Assembly (NCBI GenBank): GCA_013112575.1
Contig: JABFGG010000015.1
Location: 37,377 to 101,376 of the forward strand
Length of the DNA: 64,000 nt
Source: Chloroflexota bacterium
GTDB lineage: Bacteria; Chloroflexota; Anaerolineae; Anaerolineales; UBA11579
Direction of reading: 5' to 3'
A program made the translations under genes and the position numbers. The notes beneath the pieces are model-generated. The model saw only the letters and a program-made list of their open reading frames with translations. It ran no database searches and was not told where the DNA came from. Below are positions 6,849 through 17,200 of this stretch, in pieces (within the stretch, counting starts at the first letter, position 1; every line of letters begins with the position of its first letter).

Positions 6849-7975
6849 GCCCTAGACGTAAACGGATCACCCCCGAAGAATGGCAGCAGTTCCGCAAGGA
6901 CTGGCGCAAAGGCGATTGGAGCAAAGACAGAGGCAGGCGGATGCGCGGGCCCAGACCGCCGCGGGTAGGCTTCCTGTTCTTCGGGTTCATTGGCAGCATG
7001 CTGTTCATGCTGTTGATCTTCACGGCCGGAATCTGGTTGTTAAACACGCTATACGGGGCGGTGACGGGGACCAGCACAACGCTGTCATTCGTGGAGTGGT
7101 TCGGGCTGTGTGGCTTAGGCGTGATGCTGCCGATGCTGGCAGTGTGGGTCAGCGTGCGTATCTTCCGTGGCATCACGCGGCCCTTGGAAGAAGTGATGCA
7201 AGGGGCCGAGGCGGTGGCAGCCGGTGACTTGAGTACACGTGTACCGGAACGCGGCCAGAGGGAAGTAAGACGGTTATCGAAATCGTTTAACAAGATGGTG
7301 GAAGAATTGCAACAGGCCGATGAGCAGCGCCGCAACCTGACAGCAGACGTGGCGCATGAACTGCGCACCCCCCTGCACGTGATCCAGGGAAACCTGGAAG
7401 GCATCCTGGATGGGGTCTATGAGGCGGATGAAACAACGGTACGCGGCTTGTTGGATGAGACACAAACACTGTCGCGGTTGGTGGAAGACCTGGGAACGCT
7501 ATCATTGGCGGAGGCGGGAGAGCTGCACCTGAGCCTGGAAACAGTGAAGGTAAACGAACTGCTGCAGGACCTGGCAACCAGTTTCAGCGGGCAGGCGGAG
7601 AGCGCGGGGGTTGAGCTAAAAGTGGAGATCGAGGAAGACGCCAGTATTGAGGTAGATGCGGGACGGCTGGATCAGGTGTTAAGCAACCTGATGATCAACG
7701 CGCTGCGGCACACGGCGGAAGGGGGCAGTATCACACTACAGGCAGCCAAAGAGAATGGCGCGGTGATGCTGGAAGTGGTGGATACGGGGGAGGGTATTCC
7801 CGAAGAAGAGTTGCCTTACATTTTCAACCGCTTCTGGCGCGGCGACAAGTCACGCGGGGGCGAAGGGCACGGGTTAGGATTAGCCATCGCGCGGCAGTTG
7901 GTGCTAGCACATGGCGGAGCGATCGAGGTGGAGAGCGAGCTGGGGGTGGGGACGCGGTTCAGGGTGGTTTTGTAA
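6845..7975 (+). CDS. HAMP-domain sensor histidine kinase
   Basis: 376 residues. A basic N-terminal tail is followed by two membrane helices (about 42-70 and 83-106) with only a short outer loop, so it probably senses membrane or internal signals. A HAMP domain (about 107-160) leads to the dimerisation helix with the phospho-acceptor His171 in AHELRTPL. The ATP-binding domain has the N box (NLMINALRHT), G1 box (VDTGEGIP), F box (FNRFWRGD) and G2 box (GHGLGLAI). It is coupled to the preceding regulator by a 4-base overlap and is its cognate kinase. Confidence 0.93.
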   Translation: MSPRRKRITPEEWQQFRKDWRKGDWSKDRGRRMRGPRPPRVGFLFFGFIGSMLFMLLIFTAGIWLLNTLYGAVTGTSTTLSFVEWFGLCGLGVMLPMLAVWVSVRIFRGITRPLEEVMQGAEAVAAGDLSTRVPERGQREVRRLSKSFNKMVEELQQADEQRRNLTADVAHELRTPLHVIQGNLEGILDGVYEADETTVRGLLDETQTLSRLVEDLGTLSLAEAGELHLSLETVKVNELLQDLATSFSGQAESAGVELKVEIEEDASIEVDAGRLDQVLSNLMINALRHTAEGGSITLQAAKENGAVMLEVVDTGEGIPEEELPYIFNRFWRGDKSRGGEGHGLGLAIARQLVLAHGGAIEVESELGVGTRFRVVL

Positions 7976-8107
7976 CTGAAGGGTTTAGTAGCTAAGTAGT
8001 TCAAACTGCTTTATTTAAGAGTATTATAGGGCGTAGCAATTCATTAGGTTGGACGCCAAAGGATATAAATAATCCATATTCTTTCATAGATAAGATAGGA
8101 CAATACT

Positions 8108-11100
8108 ATGGCTAAACATGGGCAACTTGACCAATCTTACGAATCGCTTCCAGATATTCCAGGCTATAGGCCTGAACCTGTTGATGGTGTGAGAGTGGGA
8201 GAAAACCCCATTCCCGGACTGACGTTGAAACGTGTTCTTGCTGGTCATTCAGACGCTATCTACAAATTAGCTTGGTCACCAGATGGCCGATTTTTGGCCT
8301 CTCCTTCTAAAGATACAACCATCCGGATATGGAATGTTGCTACCGCAAATTGTGTAGCTGTTCTTAATGCACATAAAAAACCTGTAACCTCCATAGCATG
8401 GTCACCAGACACAGAGTTCTTAGTTTCTAGTGAATATGGAGGCAACAAGATTTTATTGTGGGATACAACAAGTTGGGAGCTTTTGCGAGTTTTCGAAAGA
8501 GATGATGAATGGAAGGATACGGGAATAGCATGGTCACCGGACAGCAGGTTTTTTGCTGCAGGCATAGATGATGGGTATATAGGAGTTTGGAATCGCGATG
8601 AGAACTTCGAGATGATAATATTACCCATTCAAAAGTCTCGTAACCCCGACGATCATGTACTCGATGTCGCTTGGTCTAGTCATGGTCAATTAGCTTTTTC
8701 TACAGAATTCGAAGGCATTCAGATCTGGAATCCACTCAAGCTCGAGTTAATTAATGAACTCAGCAAACCTGAGCACCTTCCAGCACTAGATATTGGCTGG
8801 TCAAAAAATCAAGAATACTTCATATCTGCGTCGATTGATGGGAATATTAACTTTAGGAATGCTTCTTCTCTAAAACTTGATAGAGTTATCGAAGGGCACA
8901 CCGCGCCAATTACTAGTTTGTCCGAATCTCCGGATAAGAAGATTTTGGTTACTAAAGGTGGATTTGCCTTTCAAGCAGGAACATACGATGATATTGTGAG
9001 CTTTTGGGACCTAAAAAAAGGGATACATTTAGCGAGCATTCATGAAAAACAAAACAGAATAGAACCTTACAATCTTGGTTCCATTGCATTTCACCCAAAT
9101 CACTCTTATCTTGCAACATTGGGAGAATATGATAAGAAAATCCGAATTTGGGAATTTGAAAGTGATGCCTTATTAAATCAGAAAACGGCCGATTCCATTA
9201 GCTATACTACTGCTAAAATTGTTCTTGTGGGTGATTCGGGAGTAGGTAAAACTGGGTTGGGTTGGAGACTAGCTCATAATGAATTCAAAGAACACGCCTC
9301 CACTCATGGCCAACAATTCTGGGTAATACCAAAACTAGGAAAAAAGAGAAAAGATGGCACTGAATGTGAGGCAGTGCTATGGGATCTGGCTGGGCAACCA
9401 GATTATCGCTTAGTGCATTCACTTTTTTTAGAAGATGTCGATACAGCTTTAATATTATTCGATCCCACCAATCGACAAGAGCCCTTGTCCGGGGTTGATT
9501 TCTGGATCAGTCAACTAAAACGCAATAAAAATGACTTGTGCAATACTATCCTAGTTGGGGCACGGTCTGATCGTAGCATATCTACACTGACCGAAGATGA
9601 ATTAATAGCTTATTGTGAGCGAAACGCTATTTCTGGCGGCTTCGTGGCCACGAGTGCCTTTGAGGGCGAAGGCGTAAACGAATTAGTAGAGCGCTTACAA
9701 GCCCAAATTCCTTGGGAAGCAATGACCACCACAGTTACCACACAAACCTTCAAGCGCATAAAAGAATATGTACTTGAATTGAAAGAGCAAAGCAAAAGTG
9801 GCAATCTGCTGGTACAACCTGAAGAATTACGTGGAAAATTACAAAAAACCGACACAGAATGGCAGTTCAACAATGCTGAGATGATGACGGCCATAGGACA
9901 TTTAGCTAATCACGGTTACGTTACTGTGCTGCGCGGGTCTCAAGGCGACAAATTTGTTTTGCTAGCACCCGACTTATTGACAAACCTGGCTTCATCTATG
10001 GTGTTGGAGGCGCGCCGCAACCCGCGTGGACTTGGGGTTTTGGACGAAAGTCGTTTGTTGATGGGGGATTACGCTTTTCTAGAATTACATGAACTAAATG
10101 AGAATGAGAGCGAAATTCTGTTGGACGCGGCGGCTGTTCTTTTCTTAGAGCACAACCTATGTTTCCGTGAAACTTTCAATGAACAAACTTTCCTGGTTTT
10201 TCCCTCGCTAATAAATGAAAAACGCCCTAAAGATGAGGATATTGATGTAATAGAAGGAGCTTCTTATCGCGTTATGGGGGCTGTTGAAAATGTGTATGCA
10301 TCACTGGTTGTGCTGCTCGGCTATACCAACACATTCATACGCACCCACCAGTGGCAAAACCAGGCGCAATACGAAATGGGTAAAGGGGAAATATGTGGCT
10401 TCCAGCATATAGATAAACAAGAAGGTGAAATCGAACTGGTTCTGTACTTTGACCGGCACACCCCTGAACCAGTGCAATTGATGTTTCGTGGGATGTTCGA
10501 GCGCTTTTTGAGTCGTCGAGACTTAGAAGTAGTACGCTATCAGACTGTGGCGTGCCATGAGTGTGGTACTGGGTTAGATCGCAATGTGATTACCTTACAA
10601 CTTGCTAGAGGAAAAGATTTTAGTTTTTGCCATCAGTGTGGAGAAAAACTGGCTTTGCCAAGTCCAGAGCCTTTGACGCGCCTTACTCGTGAAGAGGAGA
10701 TCTTGCTCGACTCCGAACAGGCCATCGTCAAGCGAAGAACAGCATTTGAGGCAGCTCTGGTACGGGTAAAAGGCCTCCTACGAGACGTTGAGGAAGCGGA
10801 TCAGCCTTCTTGCTTTATCAGCTATGCTTGGGGGATTCCTGAACACGAGGGGTGGGTTTTGCAATTGGCCAAAGACTTACAAAACGCGGGGATAGACGTT
10901 CTACTTGACCGCTGGCACAGCATACCTGGTTCCAATCTCGACCTTTACATTGAGCGTATCCTTTCTAGTGATTACGTGCTCCCCGTGGGTACGCCCGAAC
11001 TACTCAAGAAATACGAATCTGAAGAAACCGATCCTGTATTGGCAGCTGAGCTAAAGTTAATAAACTTGCGCGTGCGCCAACCGAATGAGTATGGTCCCAC

Positions 11101-11299
11101 AGTACTTCCAGCTCTGTTATCGGGAAACATCGAGAAATCTCTTTCACCGCAGCTACGCCCCTTAGTAAGTGTTGATTTTAGAGAGAGTGAATATTATTTC
11201 ACCAGGTTATTCGATATGATCTGGCGCATCTATAACCTGCCTTTTGATAATCCTCTATTGGAGGAGTTGAAGGCATCCATGGGGCCTCGACGGATGTAA
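8108..11299 (+). CDS. WD40 - Roc GTPase - zinc ribbon - TIR/SEFIR protein
   Basis: 1063 residues from ATG 8108 (AGGAC upstream). WD40 repeats fill about 40-350 (LAWSPDGRFLASPSKDTTIRIWN and similar units). A Ras-like Roc domain begins with the P-loop GDSGVGKTG (about 374-382), continues with switch II DLAGQPDYR and a weak G4 (GARSD). A COR-like winged region follows (about 560-800). A zinc ribbon with two CxxC pairs (CHEC, CHQC, about 816-845) precedes a C-terminal TIR/SEFIR domain starting at CFISYAWG (about 902). The architecture joins a sensor propeller, a GTPase switch and a TIR effector in one chain, as in bacterial NLR-like immune proteins. The first half is visibly AT-richer than the flanking kinase genes, suggesting acquisition. 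NAD hydrolysis by the TIR domain is inferred, not shown. Confidence 0.9.
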   Translation: MAKHGQLDQSYESLPDIPGYRPEPVDGVRVGENPIPGLTLKRVLAGHSDAIYKLAWSPDGRFLASPSKDTTIRIWNVATANCVAVLNAHKKPVTSIAWSPDTEFLVSSEYGGNKILLWDTTSWELLRVFERDDEWKDTGIAWSPDSRFFAAGIDDGYIGVWNRDENFEMIILPIQKSRNPDDHVLDVAWSSHGQLAFSTEFEGIQIWNPLKLELINELSKPEHLPALDIGWSKNQEYFISASIDGNINFRNASSLKLDRVIEGHTAPITSLSESPDKKILVTKGGFAFQAGTYDDIVSFWDLKKGIHLASIHEKQNRIEPYNLGSIAFHPNHSYLATLGEYDKKIRIWEFESDALLNQKTADSISYTTAKIVLVGDSGVGKTGLGWRLAHNEFKEHASTHGQQFWVIPKLGKKRKDGTECEAVLWDLAGQPDYRLVHSLFLEDVDTALILFDPTNRQEPLSGVDFWISQLKRNKNDLCNTILVGARSDRSISTLTEDELIAYCERNAISGGFVATSAFEGEGVNELVERLQAQIPWEAMTTTVTTQTFKRIKEYVLELKEQSKSGNLLVQPEELRGKLQKTDTEWQFNNAEMMTAIGHLANHGYVTVLRGSQGDKFVLLAPDLLTNLASSMVLEARRNPRGLGVLDESRLLMGDYAFLELHELNENESEILLDAAAVLFLEHNLCFRETFNEQTFLVFPSLINEKRPKDEDIDVIEGASYRVMGAVENVYASLVVLLGYTNTFIRTHQWQNQAQYEMGKGEICGFQHIDKQEGEIELVLYFDRHTPEPVQLMFRGMFERFLSRRDLEVVRYQTVACHECGTGLDRNVITLQLARGKDFSFCHQCGEKLALPSPEPLTRLTREEEILLDSEQAIVKRRTAFEAALVRVKGLLRDVEEADQPSCFISYAWGIPEHEGWVLQLAKDLQNAGIDVLLDRWHSIPGSNLDLYIERILSSDYVLPVGTPELLKKYESEETDPVLAAELKLINLRVRQPNEYGPTVLPALLSGNIEKSLSPQLRPLVSVDFRESEYYFTRLFDMIWRIYNLPFDNPLLEELKASMGPRRM

Positions 11300-11326
11300 A
11301 AGAATGCATGGTGGTGCACTCTTTCA
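11300..11326. terminator. Weak hairpin after the WD40-GTPase-TIR gene
   Basis: AAGAATGCA and TGCACTCTT pair with one mismatch across a 6-base loop. Only a short T run follows. It could serve both convergent genes. Confidence 0.35.
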
Positions 11327-11364
11327 GAAAATAGGTTTTAGACAACTGAAAAGGTACTCCACCT

Positions 11365-13473
11365 TTATTGTGATGATTCAATGACGTCAACTAGTTCGGC
11401 ACGCGCCGCTTCCCACACGTCGGGGTCAACGGACCAACTGATATCTGAAAGCACGTAAGAGGGGTCTTGAGGATCTGTGACGCCCACTTCCCACAAAACG
11501 GAAGGAATGATGGACTGGACGATCTCTGCGGTGCGTTCGGGGTCGATCTCTGCAGCCAGCGATAAATAAGCTACGTCCTGGATGCCTCGCCGCCAGTGTT
11601 TCAGGCGCAGAGAGGCAAAGGGCCCCATGACACCGTAGCTCTCATCCGGATAACGCGTATCTGTGCCAGGGTAAAACAGCACGCCGTCTCCATTGAGGTA
11701 ATTCCAACCGGTTTCGCCAAGCGAATCACTGATTTCATCGGCACAGCCGAAAGTCTGGGCCTGCTGAAAGACATTGAAAAAAGCTTCTTCGACTTCACCG
11801 TAACACTGGAAGTTACTGTAGTAAGTCGACTCCCAATAGAACCAGCGGTCGATATCGAACTTATATTGTGTCCAGGGAATCACTCGCAGGGCAACGCCTT
11901 CATCCTCCGTGGCAAATGAGCCGGTCGCAGGCCGGTTGCTATTGTAGAGATAGGTACGCTTATCCGGGTTATTTTCCAGGCTGTCGAGGGCCGGGCGCCA
12001 CTCGTCGGTCAGGCCCACCGACATCCACGAGGTGGGTACGTCGAGCGAGGGGGTTTGGGATACGGCAGTAGGCATATCGAGGGTGGCAAAGGAGAGAAGG
12101 CTGCTGCCCGGGCCGGGATTATCTTCGATCCACGTGGCCCATTCCTGGAGTTGCTGGTAGTCGTCCGTTTCGTCTAAAAGGTAAAGGAAATAATCTGTGG
12201 GAGTCTCAAAGGACTGGGAATCAAACCACTCGACCCAGGCATCCGTGTTAGTCCACATATCCTCCCTTGAGCCTTCGCTCCATGGCCAACTTTCGTAGGT
12301 CCCTATCGAATAGACACCGTTGCCGACGCCCACCCCAATACCGTCGTAGCCTCTTTCCGGGGTGAACAGTTCGCCGCTAAGGCGTGCCTCCCAAGCATCG
12401 CCCATTTCTTCCACAGATGTGTAGCCGTTGATATCACCGATCATTGAGATCCCGTGACGGTGGGCAAGCTGGAAATGTGTATCGATCAAATCCAAAGCCT
12501 GCTGGTAAGTGGCTGTGCCTCGATCGGGGTAGGTGAAGTCACTCCCCAAATAACGGTCGATAATGCTTTCGCCGCTAAAATACAACATCGTGCGGGCGGC
12601 GGGCATATCGGGCAAAATGAAATCGTGCACCTGCAAGCGTATGGGAACCTCCCAGGTAACCTGGCCGCTTTCGTTCAGCGTAATTGTGCCAGTATACTCA
12701 CCAGGAGGAGTATCCTTTGGAATGTAAATGTCGCCCCAGATGGACTGGTTCGTGCCTTGAGGGATCGTGAAAGGGGTTTCCAGTTCCAGGGGAACGGCGA
12801 TGTCCGGGTATATTTGATTATGACAGGGGCGATCAGTCCAAGAACCGAAACCATCCCCCACTTCGTTGTATGAGCGACGGCAGCGTTCGGGGATGTGGCG
12901 CTCATCATATTCAAACCCAGCGAAAAAAAGGTCCGTGCTGATGCCCTTGATCTCCAGATAACGAATATAAAACAACTCGATGTTGCGGCCTACAAAATTA
13001 AAGAGGTCGTCGCCGCTGGCAGAGCGCGTTGTGATGGCGGCGCCGTCAGGCCCATTCAAGGTAGTAAGTTCTACGCTGATATTAGTGGCATCGACCAAGG
13101 GTGCTTCCAGGACCAGATTAAGAGATACGGTTTCATTGCCAGCACCAAATAAGGATATTTCTGCGCCATCCCAGGCCGAATTGAGCACCGCGCTGGGGTC
13201 AATGGAGGCACGCAGTTCATTGCGGGTAACTTTGTCACCACCCTCATTGGCCCACAGATTGACGATCTGGCTGCCAGCTACAGGCTGGAGGAAACCATCT
13301 GGTAGTTCCGCTACGGCTTCCAAAGCAGCAATCGGCTCTGACTGCTCTTTAATATCTGGCGGTGGTTCAGCCAAGTCTGGTTCGGATGCTATTAACTCAG
13401 GCGAAAGGTTGCAGGCCAACAGAGCACAGAGGGTGAATAAATTGAGGCGCATCCAGCTAATAGGATGATTCAT
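11365..13473 (-). CDS. Lipoprotein with DUF4091 / GH123-like glycosidase fold
   Basis: 702 residues, ATG with AAGGAG upstream. The signal peptide ends in the lipobox LLAC (Cys21), so it is an anchored lipoprotein. After an acidic linker, a beta domain (about 60-300) contains [16 protein letters not shown], typical of the N-terminal domain of GH123/DUF4091 proteins. The central part looks like a TIM-barrel with a LLDETDD segment (about 431-437). The acidic pair there matches the Asp-Glu catalytic pair of GH123 enzymes. The C-terminal region ([19 protein letters not shown]) is the DUF4091 signature. It is the last gene of the minus-strand secreted cluster. Likely an extracellular glycoside hydrolase; substrate unknown. 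Confidence 0.75.
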   Translation of the reverse strand: MNHPISWMRLNLFTLCALLACNLSPELIASEPDLAEPPPDIKEQSEPIAALEAVAELPDGFLQPVAGSQIVNLWANEGGDKVTRNELRASIDPSAVLNSAWDGAEISLFGAGNETVSLNLVLEAPLVDATNISVELTTLNGPDGAAITTRSASGDDLFNFVGRNIELFYIRYLEIKGISTDLFFAGFEYDERHIPERCRRSYNEVGDGFGSWTDRPCHNQIYPDIAVPLELETPFTIPQGTNQSIWGDIYIPKDTPPGEYTGTITLNESGQVTWEVPIRLQVHDFILPDMPAARTMLYFSGESIIDRYLGSDFTYPDRGTATYQQALDLIDTHFQLAHRHGISMIGDINGYTSVEEMGDAWEARLSGELFTPERGYDGIGVGVGNGVYSIGTYESWPWSEGSREDMWTNTDAWVEWFDSQSFETPTDYFLYLLDETDDYQQLQEWATWIEDNPGPGSSLLSFATLDMPTAVSQTPSLDVPTSWMSVGLTDEWRPALDSLENNPDKRTYLYNSNRPATGSFATEDEGVALRVIPWTQYKFDIDRWFYWESTYYSNFQCYGEVEEAFFNVFQQAQTFGCADEISDSLGETGWNYLNGDGVLFYPGTDTRYPDESYGVMGPFASLRLKHWRRGIQDVAYLSLAAEIDPERTAEIVQSIIPSVLWEVGVTDPQDPSYVLSDISWSVDPDVWEAARAELVDVIESSQ

Positions 13474-13572
13474 TTTTAAACTCTCCTTAAAACTCTGTGG
13501 AGGTTTATGACAATAAACCTTTAAGGCTGCATTTGCTGGCCAGTGACTCGGATGGTACCGTTGCCGCAGGGA

Positions 13573-14265
13573 TCATGGAATGGAGGTTGGAGTTGGTAAG
13601 CCTGGACCTACACCGGGTGGGGCGATGTCCAGACGATTGATTTCAACCAGCCCATTGCCGGTGTTACTAATCCTCAGGCCCCCGCGTGGGAATTGGATAG
13701 CATCGTAGAATTTGTGATACAACAGCCCATTGATGAACACTTCGGCTTTATCGTCCTCCAGGCGGAACACAAGATCATGCCAGTTCTCATCGAGAGGCAG
13801 GTCAACCGCAGGAATGTTCTCACTGCTGTTCTCGATTGGCTCCCAATAAGTCTCAAGAGCCGTGGCTGAAATCGCCATCCTAAAGACCCCCCACTCGGAT
13901 TTATCAAAGTCTATCTCAAAGCTGGCATCGGAGGAAATGCGAAAACGCAGAAACAGTGTGAGGTCCGGCCATTCGCCGGGAATAGAGAAAACGGCTGCGT
14001 TTGTATCTGACCACAACAAACCCTCTTCATGTTGCCAGCCAGAATCCAACTGCCACTCCGCAGGCAACTCTGCCTGGAAATCCTCAACGAAATAGTCTGA
14101 GAGGACAGGACCCTCGCCATACTCCACAGGGAGATCAATTACAGGTGTAAGGGTAGCGGCCACAGAAGAGGCGTGTCCTATAGGCAGATTACAGGCGACC
14201 AGAAACAAGAGCGGTATCAAACCTAGCCATGCCGGGAGGATAGTGCCTCCATGTTGTCGGCTCAT
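13573..14265 (-). CDS. Lipoprotein with LamG/concanavalin-like domain
   Basis: 230 residues. The signal peptide has a lipobox FLVAC (Cys25). The mature part is a beta-sandwich of the laminin-G/DUF1080 type: FRISSDASFEIDF, WHDLVFRLEDDKAEVFINGLLYHKF and a RGGLRISN strand near the end. Such domains commonly bind carbohydrate. The C-terminus ends in a short Pro/Thr tail. Its ATG overlaps the stop of the 1053-residue gene upstream (ATGA), so the two are translationally coupled. A binding partner for the DUF4091 protein is plausible from position only. Confidence 0.7.
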   Translation of the reverse strand: MSRQHGGTILPAWLGLIPLLFLVACNLPIGHASSVAATLTPVIDLPVEYGEGPVLSDYFVEDFQAELPAEWQLDSGWQHEEGLLWSDTNAAVFSIPGEWPDLTLFLRFRISSDASFEIDFDKSEWGVFRMAISATALETYWEPIENSSENIPAVDLPLDENWHDLVFRLEDDKAEVFINGLLYHKFYDAIQFPRGGLRISNTGNGLVEINRLDIAPPGVGPGLPTPTSIP

Positions 14266-17200
14266 TGAATAATCTCGGTGTGGAAGTTGTTTTTCAAGTC
14301 CATGTCGGTATAGATACCATCTGATTTAAGCTCACAACTCACCTTATACCAATTGGCGGCTAAATTTGCGTCAAAACCCGTCTGAACCCCTTTCTCATCC
14401 TTACCGCTGAAGTTTTTGAAGATCAGTGTGCCATTGGCATTCAAAGAAGATGGCCAGGAGCTGGGGCTTGATGAGAGTTGCCAAGTGTAGTGGTATCCAC
14501 CCAGACGGAGCACTTCATCCACCACACACTCCATGGTAACTGCTAATTGAGAAAGTGCATGTGGGCCCCGGTTGCGGACAGTGACATGCAACTGGTTATT
14601 GGGATAATCCTTGACGATGGTAAGACCTTCAATAGAAAGATCTGCAATGATAGGGTCTGTTATAGCTTGCAATTGACCAGCCTGGGAAACGAACTTGACC
14701 GTGTTGTTCGCGGACTGATCATCGTGGAAGCGTTGCATCCCAGGAATATCAATGGGTGCAATTACCGCTGTAATGTCATAATCGTACAAAGCAGGATCCA
14801 GTTTAAAGGGTGCTAAGAGATGGAGGTCAGTGATCGCTCCGCTCTCCAGGGCAATAGATGGCGTATATCTACCAAATGCCGGGAATTGTGGTTGTGTGGT
14901 CGTGCCGCTCAGAGTAACGGCAATGGGGTGGCCTGTGAGATCATCCAGCCCATTGTTTTGCAGGCGCAGATGTAGAAGCCCATCCGTACCCACATAGAGG
15001 GATGTTGCCTCTAAATCAGCCCGGGGGGTTATATTGATCCCCCGTTGGTCGGTGGGAGTAGGTGTGGGTGGAGAATTGTTAGGATAGGTAGGAATTGTCG
15101 AGCCGCCCGTCGATGGGCTTTGGCGGTAGATGTTGACATACAGATCCATCTGTGAGTTCCCAGAATTGGTATAGTCATAGGCGCCATCCGGGGAAGAATA
15201 GTAATGAAAGACGGAATTTTCTGCATCCAGTTTATATAAGGTGATCTGGTTCATTTCGAAAACCGGCATGCGCAGGCCAAACTTGTGATGGGCAACCAGA
15301 TCATTTGAACTGGTGCTATCATAATCCCAAAGTTTAGCCTCCATTTCATAAAAGCGTCCCTGGTTGTCGCCGCCATAGATGGGTATTACAAAAGTTCCCG
15401 GTGATGACTTGATGGGTGAGAGCTGACCGATATAACCAAGTTTCGAACCGATCGTGTCAAATTTCGTGTTGCGGCAGCGGACCCCTGTATAGTCATCAGA
15501 ACTGCCAAAGTACCTGACCCATGTACGGCCGGGGGTTTTCTGCATGTTGGGAGGGTCTCCCTGCGTGTAATACTCAGTAACAGATAATTCAAACCAGAGC
15601 TCAAAGCTGTCGCAGTTACGCGCATTATATACTTTGATCTTATGCGAATCATGCGTCCAATCGAAAAAGATATCGTCAAAGTCCACCTCAGCATAAAATT
15701 GACAGTCCCTGGAATGCAAAGTGACCTTGTTACTGGGCAGAGAATGTTTATCGCCCACGAAAGCAACCACATGGATGTTAAGGAGAGTATCACAGAAGCC
15801 CGGTAACTCAAGCTTCATCTGGCGGGCATTGGGGTCATTGATCTGTTTAAAAGGGATATCTCCGACCATGACTGTAAAGCCATCGATCTTCGTTGGATCA
15901 CCATTCCATTTCCAGGTGACTGTGCGCTGGTTCTTGCTGGGATCGGCAATCGCAGAGGGTGAGATATCAGTCAGCTTATCAGGCACAACCACGTCATAAG
16001 GGGAGGGAATGCCTGGGTCTGGCGAACTGTACAAGACCATTTTGTTGTTTGTCGAGATATTCATGCTAAAGCCGATCTCGAAGTTGGCATCCGCAAGTGT
16101 ATGGCGTGTGCCGTCCCATTGGGCTTGTGGGTAAGCAGAACTGAAAGTGCCCAGCTTAGTGAGAGCACCAGCAGCCCAGCCCCAACATTCACCCTGAAGG
16201 TTCAGTTCTTGGTCAGCAGGGGGAACAACCTGGAAGCTACGGGAAGCCAGCGGCCATTTAGCCATATCAGCCTTGCCCGCGAGGATAGGAATAAACTGAT
16301 CCTTGGCAGCAGGCATACGCATTTCTGGGGCGTTTTCAACCGAAATATAGCAGTAGGCGCGATCATACTGACCGGGACTGCTGAAATCAAGGACTTCAAT
16401 CGTCAGGTTATCGGTGGTGGTATTCGGGCAGGGTGGATCAATTGTGACTTTTACCTGGTTGCTGGGCTGTGCCCCAAAGACGTTGGCTGCTTCCACCCAA
16501 TAAACAAAGCTCCCGGATCGGGTTGCCGAAAGCACTGTGGTGACTGTACCGGTTTGGGGGTGGTCCTCTGTACGTGCAGCAATGTGGGGAGTTACACCCA
16601 GGCCTGTCATCCAGATATTAAAGCCAACTTCATCCTCACTGGTATCGTTCCAGGAAAAGGTCAAGTCACAGCCATTGACTTCGGCGGTAAAAGCACTGGG
16701 AGCTGTTGGTGGCCCCAAGGCACGCATCGGAATCATCTGTAGGGGTAGTGGGTTGGCCGGCAATATCTGGGTGATCTCAAGGAAATTGGCATTGCCTGAA
16801 GTAGCAGCTGGGGGAGGATTTTGTGCTGCCGCATTTTCCGGGCGCGGGATTGCAATGACAGTTCCTGGAGGCGCTCCGCCGGTACTGATGTTCGGGTTAG
16901 CTGCCAGAACCGTTGACAGATCGGCATCATGGGAAGCAACAGTCTCTTCCAGGCTATCACCAGGGCTAATCGAGACCATTTCGAAGGGACCTTCGCCAAC
17001 AATGCTACCGTCCCCCAGAGCCATGATCGGTGAGCTTTGTCCGATGAGACTATGAGTATCGACAGCGCGCACAAACAGGATGTGATCTCCTGCGGTCAGG
17101 ATTGGCGTAAAGCTGATGTCCACAGGAGCCGGGGTAGCGACCTCTTGATTGTAGAAGGTTTGTTTAAGCTCGCCATCCATCCACAACTCAATATGGTGGA

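Noticed and set aside
12980..13468. Plus-strand open frame opposite the DUF4091 lipoprotein
   Set aside because: Antisense shadow of a signal-peptide gene; product is Ser/Arg-rich without motif.
16101..17055. Two plus-strand open frames opposite the LysM-FN3 protein
   Set aside because: Shadows; the minus frame has domains and a ribosome site, these do not.
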